A stretch of DNA of 64,000 nucleotides. Origin: Halorubrum sp. Hd13 (lineage in GTDB: Archaea > Halobacteriota > Halobacteria > Halobacteriales > Haloferacaceae). The notes under the pieces are model-generated. The model saw only the letters and a list, made by a program, of their open reading frames with translations. It was not told where the DNA came from and searched no databases. Shown here piece after piece: positions 44,374-53,021 of the stretch (position 1 is the stretch's first letter; the number at the start of each line of letters is the position of its first letter). Location: assembly GCF_002252755.1 (NCBI RefSeq), contig NZ_NHOY01000050.1:1-64000 (forward strand), in the 5' to 3' direction. Both the position numbers and the translations under genes were made by a program.

Positions 44374-45177
44374 TCAGTCCGCGCCGCGGACGACGTGACC
44401 GTACTTCAGCAACGCGACGAACACCGCGCCGCCGAAGGCGTTGCCGACCGTCGACAGCACGAGGAACCCGACGTAGTCGGACAGCGAGATCGCGTCCGAG
44501 ACGATCAGCCCGAACAGCACCTCGACGTTGCCCGCGATCGAGTGCGGGAGGTGGAGCAGTCCGATCGTCCCGGTGACGATCAGCACGAGGAGGATTCGGG
44601 CGGTCGTCTCCTGCGCCGCCGTCACGAGCCACGCCAGCAGGCCCATTAGCCAGCCGGCGAAGACCCCGCCGACGAACAGCCACGGGAGGTCGTGGTCGAC
44701 GAGCTTCAGGGCGATGGTCTCGAACGACTCGGGATCGACGACGCCGAGCTCCGGCATCAACAGGGTCACGAGCAGGGTGAACAGCAGACCGCCGGCGAGG
44801 TTCCCGACGTACACCCACCCCCAGAGCCGGCCCAACTGCCTGACCGACGCCTGCCGATCGAGCACCGGGATCACGGCCAGCGTCGTGTGCTCGGTGAACA
44901 GCTCCGAGCGGCCGAGGATGACGAACATGAACCCGATGGAGTAGACGCTCGCCAACAGCAGTTCGGTCCCGAGGTCGCCGAAGCTCCCCGGCGAGAGCGT
45001 CAGGATCACCGCCATCATCAGCGGGCCGAACCCGATGTCGAGCCCCGCCGACAGCCCGGAGAGCAGCAGCCCCGAGCGCTCCCGATTCATCTCGTGGAGC
45101 GCGCTCTCGAGCAGCGAGCCGAGGATGTTCCGCGACGTCATCTGCTCCGTCGCCGCGTCGGTCTGTGAGTCGCTCAC
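44374..45177 (-). CDS. Formate/nitrite transporter (FNT) family channel
   Basis: A 267-residue FNT-type pentameric channel subunit with six helices. Recognisable parts: GLSAGLDIGFGPLMMAV (TM1 loop), YSIGFMFVILGRSELFTEHT (TM2 with the omega-loop region), WGWVYVGNLAGGLLFTLLVT, WLVTAAQETTARILLVLIV and HLPHSIAGNVEVLFGL. Start GTG 45177 is chosen to include a short polar N-terminus; ATG 45141 is the alternative. Family members carry formate, nitrite, lactate or hydrosulfide; the substrate is unassigned here. Confidence 0.9.
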   Translation of the reverse strand: MSDSQTDAATEQMTSRNILGSLLESALHEMNRERSGLLLSGLSAGLDIGFGPLMMAVILTLSPGSFGDLGTELLLASVYSIGFMFVILGRSELFTEHTTLAVIPVLDRQASVRQLGRLWGWVYVGNLAGGLLFTLLVTLLMPELGVVDPESFETIALKLVDHDLPWLFVGGVFAGWLMGLLAWLVTAAQETTARILLVLIVTGTIGLLHLPHSIAGNVEVLFGLIVSDAISLSDYVGFLVLSTVGNAFGGAVFVALLKYGHVVRGAD

Positions 45178-45265
45178 TGGTAGAGTCGATCCCCGATTCC
45201 CGCGGGGCCTACCCAAACCTTTTGATTCCGGTGAGCGGAGCGAGGGACCCGACCGTCGCTCGGTT

Positions 45266-45273
45266 CTTATAAG
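45266..45273 (+). promoter_or_regulatory. TATA box of the epimerase gene
   Basis: CTTATAAG ends 24 nt before ATG 45298, so the transcript is predicted leaderless. Confidence 0.65.
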
Positions 45274-45297
45274 TCGGCGGCGCCGGATCCGAGTCGT

Positions 45298-45681
45298 ATG
45301 CGATTCGATCACGTCGGCGTCGCGACGCGCGACGCCGCCGACCTCGCGGACCTGTTCGAGGGCCTGCTCCACGCGCCGATCGCGCATGAGGAGACGTTCG
45401 ACGGGATGGACGTCGTCTTCCTCGAACTCGACGGCGGCTACTTCGAACTCCTCGAGCCCGACGACGGCGGCGCGATCGCCGACTACCTCGACCGGGAGGG
45501 GCCGGGGATCCACCACGTCGCGCTCGCGACCGACGACCTCCGCGGGGCGCTGGACCGCGCCCGCGACCTCGGCGTCGACCTCGTCGACGAGGAGCCGCGT
45601 CCGGGAGCGTGGGGCCACGAGGTCGCGTTCCTCCATCCGCGGTCGACGGGCGGGGTACTCGTGGAGTTCGTCGAGCACTGA
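45298..45681 (+). CDS. mce: Methylmalonyl-CoA epimerase
   Basis: A 127-residue VOC-fold enzyme that interconverts (S)- and (R)-methylmalonyl-CoA, feeding the mutase encoded at 42.3 kb. Metal ligands appear as His5 (FDHVGVAT), a central VFLELDGGYFELLEP strand, HHVALAT (about 72) and Glu in LVEFVEH near the C-terminus. Length and motif order match Mce. It begins MRFDHVGVATRDAAD at ATG 45298. Its presence supports a functional propionyl-CoA to succinyl-CoA route. Confidence 0.9.
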   Translation: MRFDHVGVATRDAADLADLFEGLLHAPIAHEETFDGMDVVFLELDGGYFELLEPDDGGAIADYLDREGPGIHHVALATDDLRGALDRARDLGVDLVDEEPRPGAWGHEVAFLHPRSTGGVLVEFVEH

Positions 45682-45717
45682 GCCCGAAGGCCCCTCTGCG
45701 GCGACGCCGACCGCGGT

Positions 45718-47889
45718 TCAGTCGCCGCCGTCCGCCGCCGAGTCGTGCGTCTCGTACCAGTCGAGGATCTTCTCCAGCCGGTGGATCGCCCGGTCCGGGT
45801 CGCCGATGTTGTGGTGCTCGTCCGGGTAGACGACCAGCTCGGCGTCGACCCCCTGCTTCCGGGCCGCGACGTACAGCTGCTCGGACTGGGAGGGCGGGCA
45901 CCGCCAGTCCTCGCCGCCGGCCATCACGAGCAGCGGCGTCTCGATGCTCCCGGCGTCGAGGATCGCGGTCGACGCGTCGTACGCCTCCGGGTTCTCCCAC
46001 GGGAGCCCGTACTCGGCCTCGAACCACGTGTGGGTGTCGTCGGTGCCGAACGCCGACCGGAGGTCGTAGATGCCGTGCTCCGGCGCGGCGGCGGCGAAGA
46101 GGTCGGGCTCTCGGGTGACGAGGAACCCCTGCGCGATCCCGCCGTACGAGAAGCCGTGACCGAACACGCGGTCGGGGTCGACCCAGCCCCGGTCCGCGAG
46201 CGACGCGACGCCCGCAGCGATGTCGTCGACCTCGGCGGTTCCCCAGGCGCCGGTCAGCTCCGCGGTGAACTCCCGGCCGCGGGAGGTGCCCCCGCGGTAG
46301 TTCGGTCGGAACACGAGGTACCCCCGGCTGGTCAGCGCGGCGTGCGCGAAGCTGAACACGGGCTCGTCGTACGACATCGGTCCGCCGTGGATCGCGACCA
46401 CGAGCGGGTGGTCGCCCCCGGTCGGCTCGATCTCGGGGTCGTGATACACGACGCCGTCGAGCGTCCAGCCGTCCGACTCCCACCCGACGCGCGTGGCCTC
46501 CGGCATCGCGAACTCGTCGATCAGCGACTCGTTGACCGCGGTGAGCCGCAGGAACGAGTTCGGTTCCGTCTCCGAATCGAGGTCGTCGACGTCGACCGCG
46601 TACAGGTCGGATCCGTCGATCGGGTCCGAGAGGATCATCACCGACGTCGACCCGTCGGCCGAGACGTCGAAGCCGGCCAGCGCGCGGTCGCGGCCCTGCG
46701 CCGCGAAGACGCGTTCGACGGAGCCGTCGGTCTCCACGCGGACCAGCCGCGTGTGGCTCTCGTCGGCGATCGGGACGTATATGGCGCCGTCGACCCAGCG
46801 CGGCGCGCCGCCGCGGGCGACCGTCCGGTCGAGGTCGACGGTGAGAGAGGCGACGCTCTCGGCGTCCCCCTCGCCGTCCGCGTCGCCGTCGACGAGGTAC
46901 ACCTCGGCCGGCGCGGGGGGGTCGTCGGGGTCGCCCGCGACCGTCACCAGCTCGCCGGCGCCGGGGCGCCACGTCGGGACGCCGTGAGAGCGGTCGCCGC
47001 CGGTGAGCCGCTCGGCGTCGCCGCCCTCGGGCGACACCGCGTAGACGTCGCGGACCGTGGTGTCGTCGGGGCGGTCGAGCCGGCAGGAGGTGAACGCGAT
47101 CCGGCCGTCGTCGCCCCAGTGAGGGTCCATCCCGGTCACGTCCTGGAAGGCGCCGCCGCCGTACGCGTCGTCGAGCCGGCGCGGGTCGCTCTCGGGATCG
47201 TCGAGGTCGACGACGAACAGGTACGGCGTCACCTCGTCGGTCCAGCCGACGCCGTTCAGCTTGTGCTGGAGGCGGGTCGTCTCGATCGGCCCGCCCTCCT
47301 CGCGCACTTGGTCGAGGTAGTCGGTCTCCTCGTCGGTCGGGTCGCGCGACTCGATCGCTAGCCGGTCGCCCGACGGCGACCAGTCGAAGTCGGCGACGCC
47401 CTCGTCGCGCTCCGTGACCTGCCGCGCGTCGCCGCCGAGCGCGAGGTCGAACAGCCACACCTGCGGCTTGGGCTCGTCGTCGCCGGGCGCGCCCTCGCCC
47501 TCGTCGTCGCCCGCCTCGTCGTCCTCGCCGGACGCGTCGTCGCCGGACGCGCCGTTCTCGTCGTCCGCCGTTTCGGCCTCGTCTCCGTCGCTCTCCTCCT
47601 CCCGGTCCCGCCAGCCGACGCGCCGCTCGGCGTCGCGGTCGCGGGCGGCCACGAACGCGAGGCGGTCGCCCTCGGGGCCCCACGCCGGCGCGGAGGCGCC
47701 GGACGCGCTCGTCAGGCGGTGCGGCTCGCGGGAGCCGTCGGTCGGGACGACGAACAGCGAGGCCACGGCCTCGTCCTCGCGCTGGTCGTACTCGGTGGCG
47801 GTGAAGGCGACGCGGTCCCCGGAGGGAGAGACGGCGACCTCGCCGATCTGCGTCAGGTCGTAGTAGGCGTCGAGCGGCAGTTTCGACAT
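45718..47889 (-). CDS. S9 family prolyl oligopeptidase-type peptidase
   Basis: A 723-residue acylaminoacyl-peptidase/dipeptidyl-peptidase-like serine protease. The N-terminal beta-propeller (about 1-440) carries WD40-like/TolB repeats and a very acidic insertion (about 95-145) typical of halophilic adaptation. The alpha/beta-hydrolase domain (about 460-723) has HGGPMSYDE (oxyanion region), the nucleophile Ser581 in HGFSYGG, Asp661 in AGGEDWRCPP and His in YPDEHHNIG. There is no signal peptide, so it is cytoplasmic and probably degrades peptides. Start ATG 47889 (MSKLPLDAYYDLTQIG). Confidence 0.93.
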   Translation of the reverse strand: MSKLPLDAYYDLTQIGEVAVSPSGDRVAFTATEYDQREDEAVASLFVVPTDGSREPHRLTSASGASAPAWGPEGDRLAFVAARDRDAERRVGWRDREEESDGDEAETADDENGASGDDASGEDDEAGDDEGEGAPGDDEPKPQVWLFDLALGGDARQVTERDEGVADFDWSPSGDRLAIESRDPTDEETDYLDQVREEGGPIETTRLQHKLNGVGWTDEVTPYLFVVDLDDPESDPRRLDDAYGGGAFQDVTGMDPHWGDDGRIAFTSCRLDRPDDTTVRDVYAVSPEGGDAERLTGGDRSHGVPTWRPGAGELVTVAGDPDDPPAPAEVYLVDGDADGEGDAESVASLTVDLDRTVARGGAPRWVDGAIYVPIADESHTRLVRVETDGSVERVFAAQGRDRALAGFDVSADGSTSVMILSDPIDGSDLYAVDVDDLDSETEPNSFLRLTAVNESLIDEFAMPEATRVGWESDGWTLDGVVYHDPEIEPTGGDHPLVVAIHGGPMSYDEPVFSFAHAALTSRGYLVFRPNYRGGTSRGREFTAELTGAWGTAEVDDIAAGVASLADRGWVDPDRVFGHGFSYGGIAQGFLVTREPDLFAAAAPEHGIYDLRSAFGTDDTHTWFEAEYGLPWENPEAYDASTAILDAGSIETPLLVMAGGEDWRCPPSQSEQLYVAARKQGVDAELVVYPDEHHNIGDPDRAIHRLEKILDWYETHDSAADGGD

Positions 47890-48060
47890 GGACGCACCGA
47901 ACGGCGGCCGGAGGAAATACGTTCTGGCCGCGGAAGTCGGGGGAGGCGCCGGCGGTCGGAGAACGGCGCCACCGGCCGGAAAACGGCGTCGGCGCGATCG
48001 AGAAACGAAGCCCGCGGTCGACGGACGGTGCCGCCGGGGCCGGGCGCCCGTTCGCCCGCC

Positions 48061-48068
48061 GTTTTAAG
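48061..48068 (+). promoter_or_regulatory. TATA box of the cyclase-family gene
   Basis: GTTTTAAG lies 25-32 nt before the GTG start at 48093. It supports that GTG as the start of a leaderless transcript. Confidence 0.65.
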
Positions 48069-48092
48069 CGTCGCCGCGTCCCACCCCGACCC

Positions 48093-48788
48093 GTGTTCCG
48101 CGACCTCTCGCGACCGATCGAGACGGGGATGCCGACCTACCCCGGCGACCCCGAGGTGACGCTCGCGCCCGACGCGACCCACGAGGCCGACGGCTACGCG
48201 ACGAGCGAGCTCCGGACCGGCACCCACGCCGGGACCCACCTCGACGCGCCGCGCCACACGCTCTCGGAGGGAGCGACCGTCGAGGAGATCGACCCGGGTC
48301 GGTTCGCGTTCGACGCCCGCCTCGTCGACCTCCGGCCGCTGAGGCCGCGGGAGGCGATCACGGCCGATGCGCTCGAGAACGAGGCGAGGTTCCTCGGGGA
48401 CGGAGGAGACGCGGTCGATCTCGGAGTCGACCTCCTCGTCCTGCGGACCGGTTGGGCCGCCCACTGGGGGAGCGACCGGTACCGCGACCACCCGTACCTG
48501 ACCGAGGCGGCCGCGGCGCGGTGCCGAGACCGGGGCGTCGGCGTCGGCGTCGACGCGTTCGGGCCGGATCCGACGCCGACCGCGGCGAGGACGAACGTCG
48601 CGCCCGCGAGCGACGAGCCCGACGGCACGCCCGCTCACGACGTCCTCTTAAAAGAGAGCCTCCCGATCGTCGAGAACCTGTGCGGGCTCGACGGGCTGCC
48701 GGCGCGGTTCCGGCTGTACGCGTTCCCGCTCCGCCTGCGCGGCGGGGACGGGTCGCCGGTGCGGGCGGTCGCGGAGTGGGAGGGATAA
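48093..48788 (+). CDS. Cyclase/kynurenine formamidase family hydrolase
   Basis: A 231-residue metal-dependent hydrolase. The signature HAGTHLDAPRH (residues 45-55) matches HxGTHxDxPxH of the cyclase/KynB family, and MPTYPGDPEVTL and TGWAAHWGSDRY are typical surrounding segments. Substrates in the family include N-formylkynurenine and other amides; with no tryptophan-pathway genes nearby the substrate is unassigned. It starts at GTG 48093, supported by the TATA spacing. Confidence 0.88.
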   Translation: MFRDLSRPIETGMPTYPGDPEVTLAPDATHEADGYATSELRTGTHAGTHLDAPRHTLSEGATVEEIDPGRFAFDARLVDLRPLRPREAITADALENEARFLGDGGDAVDLGVDLLVLRTGWAAHWGSDRYRDHPYLTEAAAARCRDRGVGVGVDAFGPDPTPTAARTNVAPASDEPDGTPAHDVLLKESLPIVENLCGLDGLPARFRLYAFPLRLRGGDGSPVRAVAEWEG

Positions 48789-48860
48789 CTGGCCGGGCGG
48801 CGCGCGGGTATCTCGACCGCTCCGCGGGCCCGATCGCCGGCCGGGAGCCAGACCAAACCC

Positions 48861-48868
48861 GTTTTAAG
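48861..48868 (+). promoter_or_regulatory. TATA box of the L44e operon
   Basis: GTTTTAAG lies 36-43 nt before the ATG at 48904, predicting a leader of about 12-15 nt. It is identical to the TATA of the preceding cyclase gene. Confidence 0.6.
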
Positions 48869-48903
48869 CGTCGGCGACGAACCGCGACTCAAGGTCGATA
48901 TCC

Positions 48904-49185
48904 ATGGAGATGCCACGTCGTTTCAACACGTACTGTCCACACTGTGACTCCCATCAGGAGCACGAAGTGGAGAAGGTTCGATCGGGTCGGGCGACCGGAA
49001 TGAAGCGAGACGCGCGCCAGCGACGCCGCGCGCTCGCGACGATCGGCAACGCCGGCGGGTACTCGAAGGTCCCCGGTGGCGACAAGCCGACCAAGAAGAC
49101 CCACCTGAAGTACCGCTGCGGCGACTGCGGCAAGGCCCACATGCGCGAGGGATGGCGCGCCGGCCGGCTCACGTTCCAGGAGTAA
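48904..49185 (+). CDS. rpl44e: 50S ribosomal protein L44e
   Basis: A 93-residue ribosomal protein with two zinc-knuckle pairs, [16 protein letters not shown] (about 10-25) and [10 protein letters not shown] (about 70-79), and the basic stretch [17 protein letters not shown]. It contacts 23S rRNA near the E site. First gene of the conserved archaeal operon L44e-S27e-aIF2alpha-Nop10-PAC2; S27e starts 2 nt after its stop. Confidence 0.97.
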   Translation: MEMPRRFNTYCPHCDSHQEHEVEKVRSGRATGMKRDARQRRRALATIGNAGGYSKVPGGDKPTKKTHLKYRCGDCGKAHMREGWRAGRLTFQE

Positions 49186-49187
49186 GC

Positions 49188-49361
49188 ATGGCGGGAAGCT
49201 TCCACCGCGTCGCCTGCGGCGACTGCGAGAACGAACAGGTCGTCTTCGGCAAGGCCTCCTCCGTGGTGTCGTGTGCGGTCTGCGGCACGACGCTCGCGAC
49301 CCCGACCGGCGGGGAGGCGGAGCTCCACGGCGAGATCGTCGAAACCGTTGAGGCGCGGTAA
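49188..49361 (+). CDS. rps27e: 30S ribosomal protein S27e
   Basis: A 57-residue zinc-finger ribosomal protein: VACGDCENEQVVFGKAS (about 8-24) and VVSCAVCGTTLATPTGG supply the C-x2-C and C-x2-C ligands. It normally follows L44e in archaea. The 2-nt gap from L44e implies coupled translation. Confidence 0.97.
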   Translation: MAGSFHRVACGDCENEQVVFGKASSVVSCAVCGTTLATPTGGEAELHGEIVETVEAR

Positions 49362-49379
49362 CCGCCTCACCCACCCCGT

Positions 49380-50180
49380 ATGAAGTACAGCGGCTGGCCC
49401 GAACCCGGCGAGCTGGTGGTCGGCGACGTCGACGAGATCGCCGACTTCGGCGTGTTCGTCGACCTCGACGAGTACGAGGAGAAGCGCGGCCTCTGTCACA
49501 TCAGCGAGGTCGCCTCCGGTTGGATCAAGAACGTCCGCGACCACGTCCGCGAGGGACAGACGGTCGTCGCGAAGGTGCTCGAGGTCGACGAGTCCGCGAA
49601 CCAGATCGATCTGTCGATCAAAGACGTCAACGAACACCAGCGGAAGGACAAGATACAGGCCTGGAAGAACTCGCAGAAGGCCGACAACTGGATGCTGATC
49701 GCGCTGGGCGAGGACGTCGACGACGACCGCTACACCACGGTCGCCAACGCGCTCCTCGCCGAGTACGACTCGCTGTACGACGCCTTCGAGGCGGCGGCGA
49801 TAAGCGGGAGCGAGGCGCTCGAAGGCGTCGACCTCGACGACGACGCCCGCGAGGCGATCGTCGAGGCGGCCCGCGACAACGTCTCGGTGCCGTACGTCGA
49901 CGTGACCGGCTACGTGGACCTCGAGTCCGCGGCCCCCGACGGCGTCGACGACGTGAAGGCCGCGCTGGAGGCCGCCGAGGGCAACGGCGAGGTCCCGGAC
50001 GGCGTCGACCTGGAGGTCGGCTACGTCGGCTCGCCCGAGTACCGGATCAAGGTCCGCGCGCCCGACTACAAGACGGCCGAGGACCAGTTGGAGGCGGCCG
50101 CGGCCCGCGCCCGCGAGGCGATCGAGGGCCGCGGCGGCGCCGGCGACTTCCACCGCGAGCGCCGCGAGGACGACGAGTAA
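49380..50180 (+). CDS. Translation initiation factor aIF2 subunit alpha
   Basis: A 266-residue alpha subunit of the initiator-tRNA-carrying aIF2 complex. It has an N-terminal S1 domain ([20 protein letters not shown] to [19 protein letters not shown], about 10-90), a helical middle domain (about 91-170) and a C-terminal alpha/beta domain that contacts the gamma subunit ([33 protein letters not shown]). Length is normal. Follows S27e by 18 nt. Confidence 0.96.
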   Translation: MKYSGWPEPGELVVGDVDEIADFGVFVDLDEYEEKRGLCHISEVASGWIKNVRDHVREGQTVVAKVLEVDESANQIDLSIKDVNEHQRKDKIQAWKNSQKADNWMLIALGEDVDDDRYTTVANALLAEYDSLYDAFEAAAISGSEALEGVDLDDDAREAIVEAARDNVSVPYVDVTGYVDLESAAPDGVDDVKAALEAAEGNGEVPDGVDLEVGYVGSPEYRIKVRAPDYKTAEDQLEAAAARAREAIEGRGGAGDFHRERREDDE

Positions 50181-50205
50181 CCCCTCCGCGGACACCTTTC
50201 TACCC

Positions 50206-50388
50206 GTGAAATCCGACATTCGCGTCTGCGCGAACTGGGAGGCGACCCACGATCGGCCGGTGTACACGCTCGGCGACTGCTGTCCCGAGTGCGACGGCCC
50301 GACCGCCAACAGCGCGCCCGCGCCGTTCAGCCCGGAGGACCCCTACGGGGAGTACCGGCGGCGGGCGCGGCGGCGGGACTCGGAGTAG
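50206..50388 (+). CDS. nop10: H/ACA ribonucleoprotein protein Nop10
   Basis: A 60-residue component of the H/ACA RNA-guided pseudouridylation complex. The zinc-ribbon-like N-terminus with VCANW (about 8) and DCCPECDGPTANSAPAPFSP, then DPYGEYRR, matches archaeal Nop10, in which the PxxFSPxDxYxxYR stretch binds Cbf5. The start is GTG 50206. In its usual position between aIF2alpha and the PAC2 gene. Confidence 0.94.
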   Translation: MKSDIRVCANWEATHDRPVYTLGDCCPECDGPTANSAPAPFSPEDPYGEYRRRARRRDSE

Positions 50389-50464
50389 GCCGTCGGACGG
50401 TCGTCCGGCTCTCGCGCCGCCGGAATAGCCACCCTCTTGTGACCGCCGCCCCGACCAGTCCGGT

Positions 50465-51217
50465 ATGGACGACATCGAGATCGACGAGGTAGCGACGCCG
50501 GAGCTCGACGACCCGGTGCTCATCGAGGGCCTCCCGGGCGTCGGCCACGTGGGGAAGCTGGCGGCGGAGCACCTGTTAGAGGAGTTCGACGGGGAGCTGG
50601 TCCGCCGCGTGTACACCACGGAGTTCCCGCCGCAGGTGAGCGTCGACGGCGACGGGGTCGCGGAGCTGACCTGCGCCGAGTTCCACGCCGTCGAGACCGA
50701 CGGCGCCGACCTGCTCGTGTTGACCGGCGACCACCAGGCCGGCTCGAACGCGGGCCACTACACGCTCACGACGACGTTCCTCGACATCGCCGAGGAGTTC
50801 GGGGCGACGCGGGCGTACGCGCTCGGCGGCGTGCCGACCGGCGAGCTCGTCGAGGAGTACACCGTGCTCGGCGCGGTCTCCGACGCCGACCTCGTCGAGG
50901 GGCTGAAAGACGCCGGCGTCGAGTTCCGGCCCGACGAGCCGGCCGGCGGGATCGTCGGCGTCTCCGGGCTCGTGCTCGGGCTCGGCGGCCGCCGGGGCTT
51001 CGACGCCGCCTGCCTCATGGGCGAGACGAGCGGCTACCTCGTCGACCCCAAGAGCGCCCGGGCGGTGCTCGAGACACTCGAGGCGGTCCTCGACTTCTCG
51101 GTCGACTACGAGAGCTTAGAGGACCGCGCCGAGGAGATGGAGGAGGTGGTCGGGAAGATCCGCGAGATGCAGGACGGTCCCGCGGTGCCCGACGACGACC
51201 TGCGGTACATCGGGTAG
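50465..51217 (+). CDS. PAC2-family proteasome assembly chaperone
   Basis: A 250-residue PAC2 domain protein: LIEGLPGVGHVGKLAAEHL (about 19-37), LLVLTGDHQAG, YALGGVPTGE and GVSGLVLGLGGRRGFDAACLMGET are the conserved segments. Archaeal homologues (PbaA/PbaB-type) bind or assist the 20S proteasome and other substrates. A C-terminal helical segment (about 215-245) ends in the flexible RYIG, which resembles a proteasome-docking tail. Fifth gene of the translation operon. Confidence 0.92.
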   Translation: MDDIEIDEVATPELDDPVLIEGLPGVGHVGKLAAEHLLEEFDGELVRRVYTTEFPPQVSVDGDGVAELTCAEFHAVETDGADLLVLTGDHQAGSNAGHYTLTTTFLDIAEEFGATRAYALGGVPTGELVEEYTVLGAVSDADLVEGLKDAGVEFRPDEPAGGIVGVSGLVLGLGGRRGFDAACLMGETSGYLVDPKSARAVLETLEAVLDFSVDYESLEDRAEEMEEVVGKIREMQDGPAVPDDDLRYIG

Positions 51218-51297
51218 GACGCGGTCCGACCGGCTTTTTATACAGAGCGACCGCGCCTTCCGGCAGCGATAAACCGGACCCCGATTATCGTTCAGGT

Positions 51298-52464
51298 ATG
51301 ACCGACGCACGCGTCGCCGGAGTCGGGCTCACGCGCTTCGGGAGCCACGCGGACCGCGCGGGACGCGACCTCTTCGCGACGGCCGCGGAGCGCGCGTTCG
51401 AGGACGCCGGCGTCCCGCGAGAGGACGTCGAGGAACTGAACTACGGGAACTTCATGGGCGCGCTCGCCGAGCATCAAGGCCACCAGGCGCCGCTGATGGC
51501 CGAGGCCGCCGGCGTGCGCTGTCCCGCGACCCGGTACGAGTCGGCGTGCGCCTCCGCGGGCGTCGCCGTCCGCGAGGCCGTCCGGACCGTCGCCGCGGGC
51601 GACGCCGACGTGGTCCTGGCCGGGGGGATGGAGCGCATGACGAACCTGCCGACCGCCGAGGTGACGGAGGGGCTCGCGATGGCCGCCGACGACCTCTTCG
51701 AGGTCCGGTCGGGCGTCACGTTCCCCGGCGCGTACGCCCTGATGGCGACCGCCTACTTCGAGGCGTACGGCGGGGAGCGACGGGACCTGGCCCACGTCGC
51801 CTCGAAGAACCACGCGAACGCGCTCCCGAACGAGTACGCACAGTACCGCCGAGAGGTGTCGGTCGACGAGGCGATGGACGCACCGCCGGTCGCCGAACCG
51901 CTCCACCTCTACGACGCCTGCCCGATCACCGACGGGGCGAGCGCGCTGGTGGTCGTCTCCGCGGAGTACGCCGCGGAACACGACGTGGACGCCCCCGTCG
52001 CGGTGGCGGGGACCGGACAGGGGACCGACCGGATGGCGCTCGGCGACCGCGAACACCTCGCTCGAACGCCGGCCGCCGACGACGCCGCCGAGGCCGCCTA
52101 CGCGGCCGCCGGCGTGGGCCCGGACGACGTCGACGTCGCCGAGGTCCACGACTGCTTCACCATCGCCGAGGTGCTCGCCACGGAGTCGCTCGGGCTCTTC
52201 GAGGTCGGCGAGGGGGTTTCGGCGGCCCGCGAGGGGATCACGACCGCCGACGGCGACCTCCCGGTGAACCTCTCCGGCGGCCTGAAGGCGAAAGGGCACC
52301 CGGTCGGCGCGACCGGCGGGTCCCAGATCGCCGAACTGACGCGGCTGCTGCGGGGCGACCACCCGAACAGCGAACACGTCCCAGACGCCGAGGTCGGCGT
52401 CGCGCACAACGCGGGCGGAACCGTTGCCAGCGCGGTCGTCCACGTGCTGGAGGTGGCGGAATGA
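51298..52464 (+). CDS. Archaeal-type thiolase (acetyl-CoA acetyltransferase)
   Basis: A 388-residue SCP2-like thiolase. The nucleophile Cys84 is in ESACASAGVAV; NLSGGLKAKGHPVGATGG contains the catalytic His, and the HDCFTIAEV segment is typical. The second catalytic loop reads VAHNAGGTVAS, where bacterial thiolases have Cys; this is normal for archaeal thiolases. Its TGA overlaps the ATG of the DUF35 gene. The thiolase/DUF35 pair forms a complex in archaea that can channel acetoacetyl-CoA to HMG-CoA synthase, which is not in the window; a role in other acyl-CoA pathways is equally possible. Confidence 0.92.
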   Translation: MTDARVAGVGLTRFGSHADRAGRDLFATAAERAFEDAGVPREDVEELNYGNFMGALAEHQGHQAPLMAEAAGVRCPATRYESACASAGVAVREAVRTVAAGDADVVLAGGMERMTNLPTAEVTEGLAMAADDLFEVRSGVTFPGAYALMATAYFEAYGGERRDLAHVASKNHANALPNEYAQYRREVSVDEAMDAPPVAEPLHLYDACPITDGASALVVVSAEYAAEHDVDAPVAVAGTGQGTDRMALGDREHLARTPAADDAAEAAYAAAGVGPDDVDVAEVHDCFTIAEVLATESLGLFEVGEGVSAAREGITTADGDLPVNLSGGLKAKGHPVGATGGSQIAELTRLLRGDHPNSEHVPDAEVGVAHNAGGTVASAVVHVLEVAE

Positions 52465-52934
52465 GCGACGACGGTGCCGGCGACGACGGCGACGCGGGGA
52501 GCGACGGCGGCGACGCCGACGGGACCGGCCCCACGCCGACGCCGGTCAGCGACGCCGGCTACGACGAGTGGCTCGACGCGCTCGCGGCGGGCGAGGGGTA
52601 CGCGCTGGTCTGCCCCGACGGCCACGGGTCGCTCCCGCCGCGCCGGATCTGTCCGGACTGCGGGTCGGACGCGCTCTCGCGGGAACCGCTCGCGGAGACC
52701 GGACGCGTCGAGACGTTCAGCGTCGTCCACGTGCCCTCGCCGCGGTTCGCCGACGACGCCCCGTACGTCACCGCGGTCGTCGACCTCGGGCCGGTCCGAG
52801 CGACGGGGGTCCTGCGCGGCGTCGAGCCCGAGGGCGACGCGGTCGAGGTCGGACTGTCGGTGACGGCCGGCGTCGAGGAGCGAGCGACGGACGGGGAGCC
52901 GCTGGTCGCGTTCCGGCCGGATGACGGCGAGTAG
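52461..52934 (+). CDS. DUF35 Zn-ribbon/OB-fold acyl-CoA-binding partner of thiolase
   Basis: A 157-residue protein with a disordered acidic N-terminus (about 1-30), a zinc ribbon (CPDGHGSLPPRRICPDCGS, about 50-68) and an OB-fold (VETFSVVHVP to GVLRGVEPE). The first ligand pair is C-x3-H instead of the usual C-x2-C. In thiolase complexes DUF35 proteins hold the CoA arm between partner enzymes. Start ATG 52461 overlaps the thiolase stop (ATGA). Confidence 0.9.
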   Translation: MSDDGAGDDGDAGSDGGDADGTGPTPTPVSDAGYDEWLDALAAGEGYALVCPDGHGSLPPRRICPDCGSDALSREPLAETGRVETFSVVHVPSPRFADDAPYVTAVVDLGPVRATGVLRGVEPEGDAVEVGLSVTAGVEERATDGEPLVAFRPDDGE

Positions 52935-52989
52935 GAGCCGCGGATCCGCCCGCCCTAGGGTGGTCGATGTTTCCGCTGGCCGACCAAAT

Positions 52990-52998
52990 GGTTATACC
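52990..52998 (+). promoter_or_regulatory. TATA box of the hybrid kinase gene
   Basis: GGTTATACC ends 23 nt before the ATG at 53022, consistent with a leaderless transcript. Confidence 0.6.
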
Positions 52999-53021
52999 GT
53001 CGTCACCAGTACTCGGGATCA